Below, piece after piece: positions 26,949-35,193 of a DNA stretch of 64,000 nucleotides. Made by a program: the position numbers and the translations under genes. The notes below the pieces were generated by a model. The model was not told where the DNA came from, did not search any database, and saw only the letters and a program-made list of their open reading frames with translations. The stretch comes from an uncultured Bacteroidota bacterium (GTDB lineage Bacteria; Bacteroidota; Bacteroidia; Chitinophagales; Chitinophagaceae): assembly GCA_903835005.1 (NCBI GenBank), contig CAILLK010000028.1:18406-82405 (forward strand). The letters run 5' to 3'. Position 1 is the stretch's first letter, and every line of letters begins with the position of its first letter.

Positions 26949-27075
26949 CCCATTTGCATCACTCAACTTCCCAACAGCTTCACTAAATTACCCATTTGCT
27001 TCACTAAATTACCCATTTGCTACCCAAAAATTGCCCATTTGACTTCCCATTCTGGCCCGAAATTTCCCATTTTGT
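26949..27075. repeat. Degenerate 21-base repeat around CCCATTTG
   Basis: CCC trinucleotides at 26949, 26970, 26991 and 27012 are exactly 21 bases apart; three belong to CCCATTTGC and the second to a diverged copy. Less regular copies follow at 27034, 27046 and 27066. On the minus strand this reads as a seven-residue repeat (QMGNLVK-like) interrupted by stops, so it may be a decayed coding repeat. Confidence 0.7.
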
Positions 27076-27330
27076 GAATATCTGAATGGTGCAAATTATT
27101 ATTTTTCAGTAATATACTTTTTTATTGAATTATTTTTTTTCTTTGTTGTTGATTGCTGCTTTTATATAATTGAAAAATGAAATTATCGCACTGTACAACA
27201 AGGAAGAGAATAATTAAGCAGGGTTTAGGGTATAATGGAAAATATGTTACTGTAATTATTATACTTAATATGCTGATTATCTTATTTTATAAATAAATAT
27301 TAGTATGGAAAACGGGGTATAATGAGAGTA

Positions 27331-27410
27331 TAAAAGGGTATATTTAGGTATAAAAAGGTATAAAAAGGTATAAAAAGGTATAAAAAGGTATAAAAAGGTA
27401 TAAAAAGGTA
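27331..27410. repeat. 10-base tandem repeat (VNTR-like)
   Basis: TAAAAAGGTA is repeated six times without change from 27351 to 27410, preceded by two diverged copies. A 79-codon minus-strand open frame across it is only the translation of the repeat. Confidence 0.9.
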
Positions 27411-27469
27411 TATTCCGGGTATAATAGGGTATACTGATAAGTGGAATTCTTGGAAAAATGGAGAAAAGC

Positions 27470-27746
27470 AGTTTCATAGTTAAATGATTTAGTTTTATTG
27501 GTGAAATTTGGGTCAAAGGTAAAATTAAAAATTGGAAATTCCTAATTATTTAGCATATTTATTTTTTGGGTGGCTGAATATACGATAATAGGAAAATTTG
27601 TGCAAACGCGAATGAGTGGAACGAACGAGTGGAACGAACGAGTGAAATTTATAATTCGGCAGCGGGACGCTGCAACATATTAGGGTAGCGCGATGCTTCG
27701 ACCAGTATCTAATTTTTTTGAATTACAACCTTAGACCTGTGGAGTA
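27470..27746. repeat. Dispersed noncoding element, copy D1
   Basis: This stretch aligns with 51239-51550 in two blocks: an AT-rich block starting AGTTTCATAGTT that includes AATTGGAAA and TCCTAATT, and a second block holding a hairpin, CGACCAGTA and CCTTAGACCTGTGG. The hairpin GCAGCG-GGA-CGCTGC (27659-27673) is matched in the other copy by GAAGCG-GGT-CGCTTC. A minus-strand TACCTTTG (-7 box) is conserved in both. Confidence 0.65.
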
Positions 27747-27766
27747 GACTCGTCGCAGACTTAAAA

Positions 27767-28582
27767 TTATTTATAACCGAAATAATCGTTGTACCACTTA
27801 AAATGATTCATGATGGAATCACAGACATCTCTGCCTAAAATCTGGATAGCATTGGAGGGTTTCATTTCGAGGGAGGGGCGAATGGTGTGAAGGCCGGCTA
27901 TACCATAAACTTCATCATCTTCTTTGGTGGTTTGGGGTATGTTGTTGAAGTCGTGCTGAAACTCGGGAATTTCGAGATAGTTATATACCCGCTTCATTTG
28001 CTGCTCGGGGTAGAGGCATAGGTCTTCGTAACGGATAAAGAGCATTTTCTTATCTATGCCCTGCCTGATGGCTTCGGCGAGGCGCTCTATTGCCAGGCCT
28101 ATGGGTGGTGTCTGCAGCCAGATATCTGCACGCTTTGGGGTGCTGGTGCCTTGCATATTACCATGATTGACTATAGGATTGGATTTATGAGGATTGCTGC
28201 GAAACATTTTCTCCATTGAGGCTACAATATCGGGTAAAGACCTTACCATGCAAATCATTTTGGGGTTGGGATAGAAGCTGTCTATAAAACCATAGTGGGC
28301 AAAGTGGCCCCGGGATTTATCGAGAATAAATTGCTTATCGGTTATGGCGTTGTAATAGCCTTTTATGCCTTCGAGGCAGAAGCCGAAGAAGGCCTTTTTC
28401 ATGGTTTCGGCATCCTGGGCTTTAAATTCAGGGCTTTCGGTGTAATTGTGCCTGGCGGCAAAGATCAATTCCAGCAAGCCGCTGGTGGGTGATGCATAGA
28501 ATCTTGGGTCCTGACTGATAATATTCTGGAAAACGGTGCTGCCGACACGTGGCAGGGAGGACTGGAAGAAGATTTTGTCCAT
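27767..28582 (-). CDS. Sulfotransferase family protein
   Basis: This 271-residue protein matches PAPS-dependent sulfotransferases. The 5'-phosphosulfate-binding segment FFQSSLPRVGSTVFQN is at residues 5-20. The 3'-phosphate-binding segment, MICMVRSLPDIVASMEKMF, lies near 107-125. RYEDLCLYPEQQMKRVYNYL in the last third is a family signature, and the C terminus (FKWYNDYFGYK) is typical. No signal peptide, so it likely acts in the cytoplasm on a glycan or small metabolite. The next gene upstream on the same strand is a glycosyltransferase-like/FkbM fusion, so surface-glycan modification is a reasonable inference. A palindromic element separates the two. Confidence 0.85.
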   Translation of the reverse strand: MDKIFFQSSLPRVGSTVFQNIISQDPRFYASPTSGLLELIFAARHNYTESPEFKAQDAETMKKAFFGFCLEGIKGYYNAITDKQFILDKSRGHFAHYGFIDSFYPNPKMICMVRSLPDIVASMEKMFRSNPHKSNPIVNHGNMQGTSTPKRADIWLQTPPIGLAIERLAEAIRQGIDKKMLFIRYEDLCLYPEQQMKRVYNYLEIPEFQHDFNNIPQTTKEDDEVYGIAGLHTIRPSLEMKPSNAIQILGRDVCDSIMNHFKWYNDYFGYK

Positions 28583-28638
28583 TTTTTTATAGTTAGTCTA
28601 AAGTCGTGAGTAGTTAGTATAAAGTTTATTTTATTTTA

Positions 28639-28792
28639 TGCCCCAGCGGGGCTGTCTGTTTGTAGTAGTAAACAGCCAAATTCTGATATGCCCCGTAGCG
28701 GGCTATCCTATTCACACCCGGGATAGCCACCTACGGGGCATAACCCATTTTACTGATTTTATTGCTACAAACAGATAGCCTCTATGAGGCAA
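28639..28792. repeat. Nested palindromic element
   Basis: Inner arms of 22 bases (28687-28708 and 28721-28742; core TATGCCCCGTAG) pair at 20 of 22 positions over a 12-base loop. Outer arms GGCTGTCTGTTTGTAG (28650-28665) and CTACAAACAGATAGCC (28765-28780) pair at 15 of 16. It fills most of the spacer between the FkbM-fusion and sulfotransferase genes. Confidence 0.85.
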
Positions 28793-28823
28793 CCAGCAAT
28801 TTATAAATAATCGGTTTTCACCA

Positions 28824-30458
28824 TTAATTCTCTGAACGGATATAAATTGTATTTGCTTCATAATCGAAGCCGTTGAGCTCGAAGGAGGATTTGAGTTCTT
28901 TAAAGCCAAGACCTTCGAGGTAGGCATCTATATCAGGTTTGAGGGTATGACCTTCGTAGTAGGGTTTGAGGCCTACTTCGGTCATGATGATTTTTGTGTT
29001 TTTGAGTATCTTTTTTGCTCCCTGAAGCACCAGCAATTCTGAACCCTGAGCATCCATCCAGAGTATATCCACTTCTTTTACATTATTTGTTTTGCACCAG
29101 TTATCCAAAGTGTCGGCTTTTACAGTAATTGCTTTTTGTAATGAATGTTCGCCATTGCCGTTTACATTTAACTCGCTGTTGAATTTAAACATGGATGAAA
29201 AGCCCTCGTCTATATTCGGATGGATTCCTTTCCCGACTACATAAAAAGGAACATCTCCCGGCTCATTGCTTAATGCTATATTATGCACATGGATACGATT
29301 CTTTTTTTGTTCGTCCAATTGGTTATGCCTGTTTACACACAATTCATAGGATTCAGGAACCGGCTCAAAAGCATCAATTTTAGCCTCTTTAAAAACTGAG
29401 GAGAATTCCATACTCTGCCCCAGGTGCCAACTGCCTATATCAACCACCTGTTTAATATTGCTTAAGTCAATGTGCCCGGCAAGATGCCTGAGCCGTTGGG
29501 TAACCACATTATTTTCCTGCTGAATTTTTTCTTTGATATACACATTTTTTACCGCCGCAGATTTCCCTTCGTAACTTATTTCATTTCTCAGTGCTTCAAT
29601 TATTTCATCGGCATTGTATATCTCTCTTTCATTGTTGTAAGGAAACTCTGTGGGCTGACCGGAAATATTGTATTTGCTGAGTACTGAATATCTTAACTCC
29701 GGCTTATTGGGCGGAGTGGCTGCCAGTATGTTGTGGTGCATATCGTAACCAAAACGATTAACTACCTGCTGATCGAGCATGCATACTACTGAAGGCTTGC
29801 CGAGGGCTGCGGCTGCATGCTGAGCGAAACTATCTATAAATAACCGTTTTACGCTTTTACTGATCAATACCGCGATGCCCCGGAAACCCAGATTTTCAGG
29901 CACTGTGATCACGTTCTTTAATTCTAACTGATCGGGACGGCGAATGTGCACAATAGTGTATTGCTGAGCAAAAACATTGACAATTTTCTGTGCAGTGGCC
30001 TGTGGAATATCGCGTGGCCAGGAATATTTATTGGGCTGATCTCTGGCTCCGCCGCTTGTCTGAATAACCATTAGAGGCTTCTCTGCGCCAAACTGATTGC
30101 CGAAAAAATTAAACTCCCTGTCATTGATATGCAATTTCGGCATATCGTCATTGTATGATAGGCCGAACATATCGCACCACACTTTGATAACATGCGTATC
30201 TCCCTTTATAAAGTTTGTTTCGAGGTATGGATTGTGCGCCAATATGCGATATTCCTTACCTTCAATATACTGCTCATAGAAGTAGCGCATATCGTTGAAG
30301 TTAAAGGCTTTCATATCCGGATTACCTAGAAACACCTCTGGGTAGCCACAAATGACAATCAGATCATCTTTTGGGTATTGCTTTTTGATGGCTTTGCAAA
30401 CTGCGGTTGAAGCTATGCATTTACCAATGCCGCCGTCTATCTGGAAGATAATGTTCAT
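28824..30458 (-). CDS. GT9-like glycosyltransferase domain fused to FkbM methyltransferase
   Basis: This 544-residue protein joins two domains. Residues 1-~290 resemble ADP-heptose:LPS-type glycosyltransferases (GT9): FQIDGGIGKCIASTAVCKAIKKQ at the start, IQTSGGARDQPNKYSWPRD where nucleotide-sugar enzymes place a Gly-rich turn, and LFIDSFAQHAAAALGKPSVV near 215, equivalent to the acceptor/donor 'D.g..HlAaAlgkp' motif. Residues ~325-544 are an FkbM-type SAM methyltransferase: VVDIGSWHLGQS, IDAFEPVPESYELC, ALSNEPGDVPFYVVG, then VDILWMDAQGSELLVLQGAK. FkbM enzymes often O-methylate sugars. One protein may therefore extend and then cap a glycan. The sulfotransferase gene follows downstream. Confidence 0.82.
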   Translation of the reverse strand: MNIIFQIDGGIGKCIASTAVCKAIKKQYPKDDLIVICGYPEVFLGNPDMKAFNFNDMRYFYEQYIEGKEYRILAHNPYLETNFIKGDTHVIKVWCDMFGLSYNDDMPKLHINDREFNFFGNQFGAEKPLMVIQTSGGARDQPNKYSWPRDIPQATAQKIVNVFAQQYTIVHIRRPDQLELKNVITVPENLGFRGIAVLISKSVKRLFIDSFAQHAAAALGKPSVVCMLDQQVVNRFGYDMHHNILAATPPNKPELRYSVLSKYNISGQPTEFPYNNEREIYNADEIIEALRNEISYEGKSAAVKNVYIKEKIQQENNVVTQRLRHLAGHIDLSNIKQVVDIGSWHLGQSMEFSSVFKEAKIDAFEPVPESYELCVNRHNQLDEQKKNRIHVHNIALSNEPGDVPFYVVGKGIHPNIDEGFSSMFKFNSELNVNGNGEHSLQKAITVKADTLDNWCKTNNVKEVDILWMDAQGSELLVLQGAKKILKNTKIIMTEVGLKPYYEGHTLKPDIDAYLEGLGFKELKSSFELNGFDYEANTIYIRSEN

Positions 30459-30512
30459 AAAAGTTGTCTGAACTATGATTTATAATGATTTTAAGGTGGG
30501 CTATAATTAGTA

Positions 30513-31886
30513 TTACTCCTTTACTATTTTTCTTACTATTACTTTACCATCATTGCCTATTATCTTTACTATATACATCCCCTCCGGCAGGCCGGCAATA
30601 TTAACTTCTGCTTTTTCGATGTCATAGATTTGTGAAAACACTGTTTGACCTATGAAGTTGGAGATGACTACTCCTTCTATTTTCACCTCTCCCATGGAGT
30701 CGCCGCAAGAGGTCGTAATAGTTATAGAGCTATAGGCTGGGTTTGGATAAATACTGACTTCGTTAGTTGTTGTTGTTTTTACATTAAGGCTTGCACTATC
30801 GAAATTCGAAAATGGATCGCAAGATGGCTCGAATGTTACTTTACGAATTCTATTGTAATTTATCAGTGTAATGTATAAATTATTACATCTGTCAAGCGCA
30901 ATTCCGCATGGTGTAAAAATTGCTGCTGCAGTAGCGGGCCCTCCATCGCCCGTATCAACATCTATCCCATTACCTGCCACACAATGTAATATACCCGATG
31001 TATCTACTTTATATACTCTTAAATTGGTACTTTCGTCAACAATAAACAGATTGTGGCTTGAATCAAATTTAAGATACGAAGCTCCTATTTGAGCGTTTGT
31101 AGCTGGGATTCCGTCTCCTATATACGTAGGTAAACCATTACCTGCAAAAGTGGAGATTATGCCCGCAGTGTTTACTTTCCGCACCCTTGAATTACCGTCG
31201 GCAATGTATATATTTCCTGAGTCGTCGGCTGTAACCCCGGTCGGGCCATATAATTGTGCAGCAGTAGCTGCAATTCCATCACCATTATAACCGGCAACGC
31301 CTGTGCCAGCAAATGTTGATATTATGCCCGATGTATTTATCTTTCTGATTTTTGGGTTATCCAACTCCGCTAAGTATAAATTACCATGTTTATCGAAACA
31401 AATTTCATTGACATTAGTTATTTGTGCCGCTGATGCAGGGCCACCATCACCTATAGATCCGGACGTGCCATTACCGCAAATTGTATTAATTATTCCTGTG
31501 ATAATATCTATTCTCCTAATAGCAAAATTATATACATCTACTACAAAAATATTTCCTGCTGTATCTAATGTAATATCTTCAAGACTGTGAAATCTTGCAG
31601 AAGTTGCTTGGCCACCATCGCCACTATAACCACCAAAACCTGTACCTGCAATTGTAGTTATAATACCATTGGTATCAATTCTGCGAATCCTGTTGGCTGC
31701 TCCGGAAGCCACAAAAAACACACCATTTTTACTAAAAGTGCAGCCACAAGGATCATCAATATATGCTGCTGTTGCTGGTCCTCCATCTCCTAGTACGGGG
31801 GCACAAGAAGCACAACCTGCGTATTCAGTTATTAACTGCGCATTTGATAAAAAGGGCAACAATAAAAAAAGTATTACGTATTTCAT
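30513..31886 (-). CDS. NHL-repeat secreted protein with T9SS type A sorting tail
   Basis: This 457-residue protein starts with a signal peptide, MKYVILFLLLPFLSNAQ. The ATG at 31886 is chosen for this; the frame is open further upstream but runs through the gene before it. About six NHL-type beta-propeller blades follow, each of the form 'GDGGPATAA...P.GI..D..GNLYIAD..N.RIRKV..SGIISTFAG'. The last ~75 residues form a Por secretion tail (IYPNPAYSSITITTS, then GLPEGMYIVKII), which sends the protein through the type IX system to the surface. The propeller probably binds proteins or glycans; partners are unknown. Its start is 8 bases after the stop of the NTASG-repeat gene, so they form an operon. 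A paralogue is at 40656. Confidence 0.85.
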   Translation of the reverse strand: MKYVILFLLLPFLSNAQLITEYAGCASCAPVLGDGGPATAAYIDDPCGCTFSKNGVFFVASGAANRIRRIDTNGIITTIAGTGFGGYSGDGGQATSARFHSLEDITLDTAGNIFVVDVYNFAIRRIDIITGIINTICGNGTSGSIGDGGPASAAQITNVNEICFDKHGNLYLAELDNPKIRKINTSGIISTFAGTGVAGYNGDGIAATAAQLYGPTGVTADDSGNIYIADGNSRVRKVNTAGIISTFAGNGLPTYIGDGIPATNAQIGASYLKFDSSHNLFIVDESTNLRVYKVDTSGILHCVAGNGIDVDTGDGGPATAAAIFTPCGIALDRCNNLYITLINYNRIRKVTFEPSCDPFSNFDSASLNVKTTTTNEVSIYPNPAYSSITITTSCGDSMGEVKIEGVVISNFIGQTVFSQIYDIEKAEVNIAGLPEGMYIVKIIGNDGKVIVRKIVKE

Positions 31887-31894
31887 AATATCAA

Positions 31895-32434
31895 TTATAT
31901 TATCTTGATATAAAGTGGTAATGCGTCTGTTGGTGATGGTGGAGTGGAAGCTGCAAATATTGTCCATTTGGCCAATCCAGCAGTATACATCGTCGGTGTA
32001 TTTTGGATAATCAAGCAATTGGCATGGAATGCGCAATCTGCGGCAGAGGTAATACCGTAACCCGATGCGCTTGACCAATTATGAGTAACTAAATTGCACT
32101 GACCAGAGATGATACTTGAATAATTTCCTGAGATTGTATTACCTCCATTACCACCGCTTCCGGGAGCGGTTCCACCACCAATTAAAACTGACGAATAATT
32201 TCCTGTTACTTTGTGACATGCGCCTCCTAGAATAGAAGAATAAACACCGGAAACAGTATTACTACTACCATTAATAACAGTAGAAAAACTATTTGATGCT
32301 GTATTTGTTAAGCCGTTACCAATAAATGAACAATTACCTGATGCCGTGTTGCTGAATATTGTATCAGCCCATTGAAAAAAGGGACGGGGTATTGTGCTGG
32401 AACTTTTGTGTACCTTGCCTGGTTGTTTTATCAT
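31895..32434 (-). CDS. Protein with repeated (N)TASG/VSG head-like repeats, no signal peptide
   Basis: This 179-residue protein consists largely of ~14-residue repeats: FIGNGLTNTASNSFST, VINGSSNTVSGVYSS, ILGGACHKVTGNYSS and ISGQCNLVTHNWSS. The pattern 'I.GG..N.VSG.YSS' resembles the head repeats of trimeric autotransporter adhesins and some phage tail-spike or beta-roll proteins. That suggests a left-handed beta-roll. It has no signal peptide or known anchor, odd for a surface repeat protein. Either it is a fragment of a longer ancestor or it is recognised some other way. It overlaps in operon with the NHL/T9SS gene, 8 bases apart, suggesting related function. Confidence 0.6.
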   Translation of the reverse strand: MIKQPGKVHKSSSTIPRPFFQWADTIFSNTASGNCSFIGNGLTNTASNSFSTVINGSSNTVSGVYSSILGGACHKVTGNYSSVLIGGGTAPGSGGNGGNTISGNYSSIISGQCNLVTHNWSSASGYGITSAADCAFHANCLIIQNTPTMYTAGLAKWTIFAASTPPSPTDALPLYIKII

Positions 32435-32821
32435 TGATTTCTGACTTTATACAATAAAATTATGCTATTTTGGAAATATAACAATAATTTCTGCATTTTT
32501 TTTGAAGTACTTAATTGTTTATAAGTTCAGAACTCCTTACCTATATCTGCTTTGGATATTTATTCGCAGATTGAAACTACTATAATGTAAAAAAAAATAC
32601 ATCAACCTTGCCCCTCCCGATGGAAAATCGGGATAGACTTTCGCTCACCCACAAAACCGTCGCGGCAAGGGGGAATACGCCATCAAGCTCATTTGACTTC
32701 ATCACTATTTTCAACAAAAATGCTGCAATACAAACTGCAAGAGATCAGGAGTTCTGAGTTTAAGGATTGGTGCGAATGGGATTAACTGTAAATTCTACTG
32801 CCAACTGTAAATAACCACCTA
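32435..32821. other. Intergenic region with dispersed repeat B1
   Basis: It separates the OmpA-like gene's stop from the NTASG-repeat gene's start, both on the minus strand. No gene is supported. It contains repeat copy B1 (32599-32690) and AT-rich flanks. Confidence 0.5.
32599..32690. repeat. Dispersed intergenic repeat, copy B1
   Basis: It contains CTTTCGCTCACCCACAAAAC, GGCAAGGGGGAAT and CGCCATCAAGCT in order. The same order (CCTTCGCTAATACACAAAAC, GCAAGGCGGAAT, CACCATCAAGTT) recurs at 49779-49847. B1 has an internal hairpin TCCCGAT...ATCGGGA that B2 lacks. Confidence 0.6.
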
Positions 32822-34408
32822 CTATTCAATAATAAACTCCACACGCCTGTTTTTCAACCGGCCTTCTTCGGTATCATTGGTAGTTATAGGCCGCTCGCCG
32901 CCATATCCGGCGGTTTTCAGCCTGCTGCCGGCCACGCCATGGGCTACCAGGTATTTCTTCACCGCTATTGAGCGCTTCTGCGATAGCGTTTTGTTGAACT
33001 GGGCGCTGCCTTTATTGTCGGTATGGCCGTTTATCTGCAGCTTGTAGGCAGGGTTGTTCTTCATCAGCTTCACCACATTATCCAATATAGGGTAGGAGCT
33101 TTTCTGTATTATATCCTTGGATGTTTCAAAATTTACCCCCTCTATGGCCTCCTTCAATATCTTCTTCTCTTCTTCTTTCAGCTCCACAGGTTTAGGCTGT
33201 TCGGGCGCTGGTTCAGGGGCGGTTATTTGTTTTGGCGTATCGGGTGGCGGTGGTGATGCTGGCTGCGGCGCTTTTACCGTATCTATCGTTTTTGGTGCAG
33301 CCACCGATGTATCGGTAGCTGGCTCTGCTACCGAATCGGTCACTTCTTCTTTATGTTTTCTTCTGCGTTTTTTGGCCTTGTTGGTTGCTTTAACTATCGA
33401 ATCTTTATATGCCTGCTCTGCCTGCCCGGCGCTGTCTAATGAGGCCAGGCTGTCCAGGTTGAACTTAGCTGCATTCTTATCTACAATATCACTGAATTCA
33501 GCCACTCCGGGCCCGCCTAGGGTATCATTATTAACCGCTTTTAATGGTGCGTTTGCGCCCAGCTCGTCCATATGCTGGAACCAGGGCAGCATGGTTACTA
33601 TTTTTCTTTCCTTACGGAACAATGGGTTCATCCGGGTTGTGGGCAGCGTAAAACCGATACTGGCGATCACCTCGCGCGTGGCAAGGTTCTGGCTGGCTGT
33701 TCCGTCATAGATCTGCAGGCCATCCATCATGGCATAATCATACTTGGCAGCAACTTCCACATATACATAGCGGTACAAAGTAACTCTTACCGCAGCTTCA
33801 AAGCCATAATCCCAGCCGCCCCAGGTGAGTGCAGGGCCATCGAGCGGGTTAACGGGCAGGTTGCTGTGAAAATGAGGCATTACCGGCCCTATACCCCCCT
33901 TACCCAAAACATCGACAGAGACATCGGAAGTATTGGCCCGGTATACCCGCCACCTTTTTACTAAATTGATCAGGAATAGATTGAGCCCGTCGAAATAGTA
34001 ATAAGAGCCATTCTTTATAGAGAATTTTGCAGTGGAGTGCACATTAATCATATTGTTTACCAGCCCGTTGATGGATACAACCGACCCATCGGCTATGGTA
34101 TACTTTACCGGATCGTAGTTGAGCTCCAACCCCAGATCCTGCCATTCGTTGAAATAATAGCCCAGGCGATAATTTAATAAAAGCGGACTGAGCGCGGAAT
34201 TGGTTTTATCATTACCCTTTGCCTTGTACAGGTCATAGCTGTTGCCGAGCTCATCCTGAACAATATGTATAGTGCTGTTGTTGTACCAGGCTTTGTTATC
34301 GCCAACACTGAAATACACGGAACCCTGCTGGGCATAGGAAGGGGTAGTATATGTGAATAATACAAATAACAGTATTAGTACTCCGTGAAGTGTATTAATC
34401 GTTCGCAT
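32822..34408 (-). CDS. OmpA-family outer-membrane protein
   Basis: This 528-residue protein has a signal peptide (MRTINTLHGVLILLFVLFTYTTPSYAQ). Residues ~28-300 look like an outer-membrane barrel or PorP-type fold with alternating aromatic strands. A Lys/Glu/Pro-rich linker (about 350-420, SPPPPDTPKQITAPEPAPEQ) follows. The C-terminal OmpA domain (about 430-528) shows LQINGHTDNKGSAQFNKTLS and LSQKRSIAVKKYL, ending RLKNRRVEFIIE; it binds peptidoglycan. The ATG at 34408 is set by a -7 box at 34427-34434, which rules out the upstream ATG at 34438. It probably links the outer membrane to the wall. It is just downstream of, but separately promoted from, the SPFH-led operon. Confidence 0.92.
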   Translation of the reverse strand: MRTINTLHGVLILLFVLFTYTTPSYAQQGSVYFSVGDNKAWYNNSTIHIVQDELGNSYDLYKAKGNDKTNSALSPLLLNYRLGYYFNEWQDLGLELNYDPVKYTIADGSVVSINGLVNNMINVHSTAKFSIKNGSYYYFDGLNLFLINLVKRWRVYRANTSDVSVDVLGKGGIGPVMPHFHSNLPVNPLDGPALTWGGWDYGFEAAVRVTLYRYVYVEVAAKYDYAMMDGLQIYDGTASQNLATREVIASIGFTLPTTRMNPLFRKERKIVTMLPWFQHMDELGANAPLKAVNNDTLGGPGVAEFSDIVDKNAAKFNLDSLASLDSAGQAEQAYKDSIVKATNKAKKRRRKHKEEVTDSVAEPATDTSVAAPKTIDTVKAPQPASPPPPDTPKQITAPEPAPEQPKPVELKEEEKKILKEAIEGVNFETSKDIIQKSSYPILDNVVKLMKNNPAYKLQINGHTDNKGSAQFNKTLSQKRSIAVKKYLVAHGVAGSRLKTAGYGGERPITTNDTEEGRLKNRRVEFIIE

Positions 34409-34426
34409 AGCATTATTATAATCAGG

Positions 34427-34434
34427 CAAAAATA
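34427..34434 (-). promoter_or_regulatory. Promoter -7 box for the OmpA-family gene
   Basis: Minus strand TATTTTTG, exact TAnnTTTG, 18 bases upstream of the ATG at 34408; it decides the start. Confidence 0.65.
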
Positions 34435-34527
34435 ACATTTTTTATATTACAATCAACATAAAGTAATCGCTATAGTGTAAATATTGAACCCGCAGGCTGA
34501 TAGTGAAATAGCCGGTATTCACAAGCA

Positions 34528-35193
34528 TCAGGGAAGCGATAAAAGTATATTGGAATTTAAGGTGCCCGGTATAGAAAGTGAATCAGTGGTAATGGAATGG
34601 CCATCGCTGAATTTGGCAATAATTACCGAATTAAATACCCATTTGTAATAACCCACACCATAAGCCTGCCTGTCGGCCTGGAGCGAAACCTGCTCAACAG
34701 TCTGCTCAGGAGTACCATAATTCACAGTAAGGTAGTTGACCGGATATACATCTATATTGGATACCTGCAGAAAGAAGTAGTCTGCTCCAACATTTAACTG
34801 GTGGGTGAATGGCGTGCCATTTGCCGGAAAAATATCGCTTAACGCCCACGAATAAACATTGCCATACAGACCATGGGTTGATGCGCTGCCTGTGGCTGTG
34901 GTACCGGGTGTGCCATAAAGCGCTTCGGTAGCGCCGGGAGGCACATTCAGAGTGGTTCCGTTAAAGGTGATGCTCACATTGGTATAGGTATTGTTCTGAT
35001 AATAGAGCGCTATTAAATCGCAACGGGACCCTGAAAAACCGGTGGCACAGGAGCACGAACCGGAAACGCAAGTGCCGCCATTATTGCAGGTAACACCAGC
35101 GCATTTGTTCTTAGCGCAGGCAGCAAAAAGGATAGCAGCAAAAGTGGCTATAGTCAGGAATCCGGCTGCAGACAGGAGTCTTATTTGCCTCAT
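34528..35193 (-). CDS. Lipoprotein with an EGF-like domain
   Basis: This 221-residue lipoprotein has a signal ending LFAAC (Cys 26). Residues ~30-59 form a six-Cys EGF-like domain, CAGVTCNNGGTCVSGSCSC... to SRCD, which is rare in bacteria but recurs in Bacteroidota lipoproteins. The rest (about 65-221) is a beta-rich domain with short repeats (VNYGTPEQTVEQV, NSVIIAKFSDG). Its start codon overlaps the stop of the upstream haem-binding gene (ATGA), so translation is coupled. Function unknown. Confidence 0.85.
   Translation of the reverse strand: MRQIRLLSAAGFLTIATFAAILFAACAKNKCAGVTCNNGGTCVSGSCSCATGFSGSRCDLIALYYQNNTYTNVSITFNGTTLNVPPGATEALYGTPGTTATGSASTHGLYGNVYSWALSDIFPANGTPFTHQLNVGADYFFLQVSNIDVYPVNYLTVNYGTPEQTVEQVSLQADRQAYGVGYYKWVFNSVIIAKFSDGHSITTDSLSIPGTLNSNILLSLP

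Larger units (their letters stand above)
26806..27766. other. 960-base gene-free, repeat-rich region
   Basis: No gene is supported between rnhA and the sulfotransferase gene. It holds three separate short tandem arrays, a 13-base duplication (GAGTGGAACGAAC, 27615-27640) and one copy of the dispersed element described at 27470-27746. Confidence 0.6.

Noticed and set aside
27331..27410. Possible CRISPR array
   Set aside because: Units are only 10 bases with no spacers, and no cas gene is present in the window.
27277..27516. 79-codon minus-strand frame with FYTFLYLFIP-like repeats
   Set aside because: It is just the translation of the 10-base TAAAAAGGTA array and flanks.
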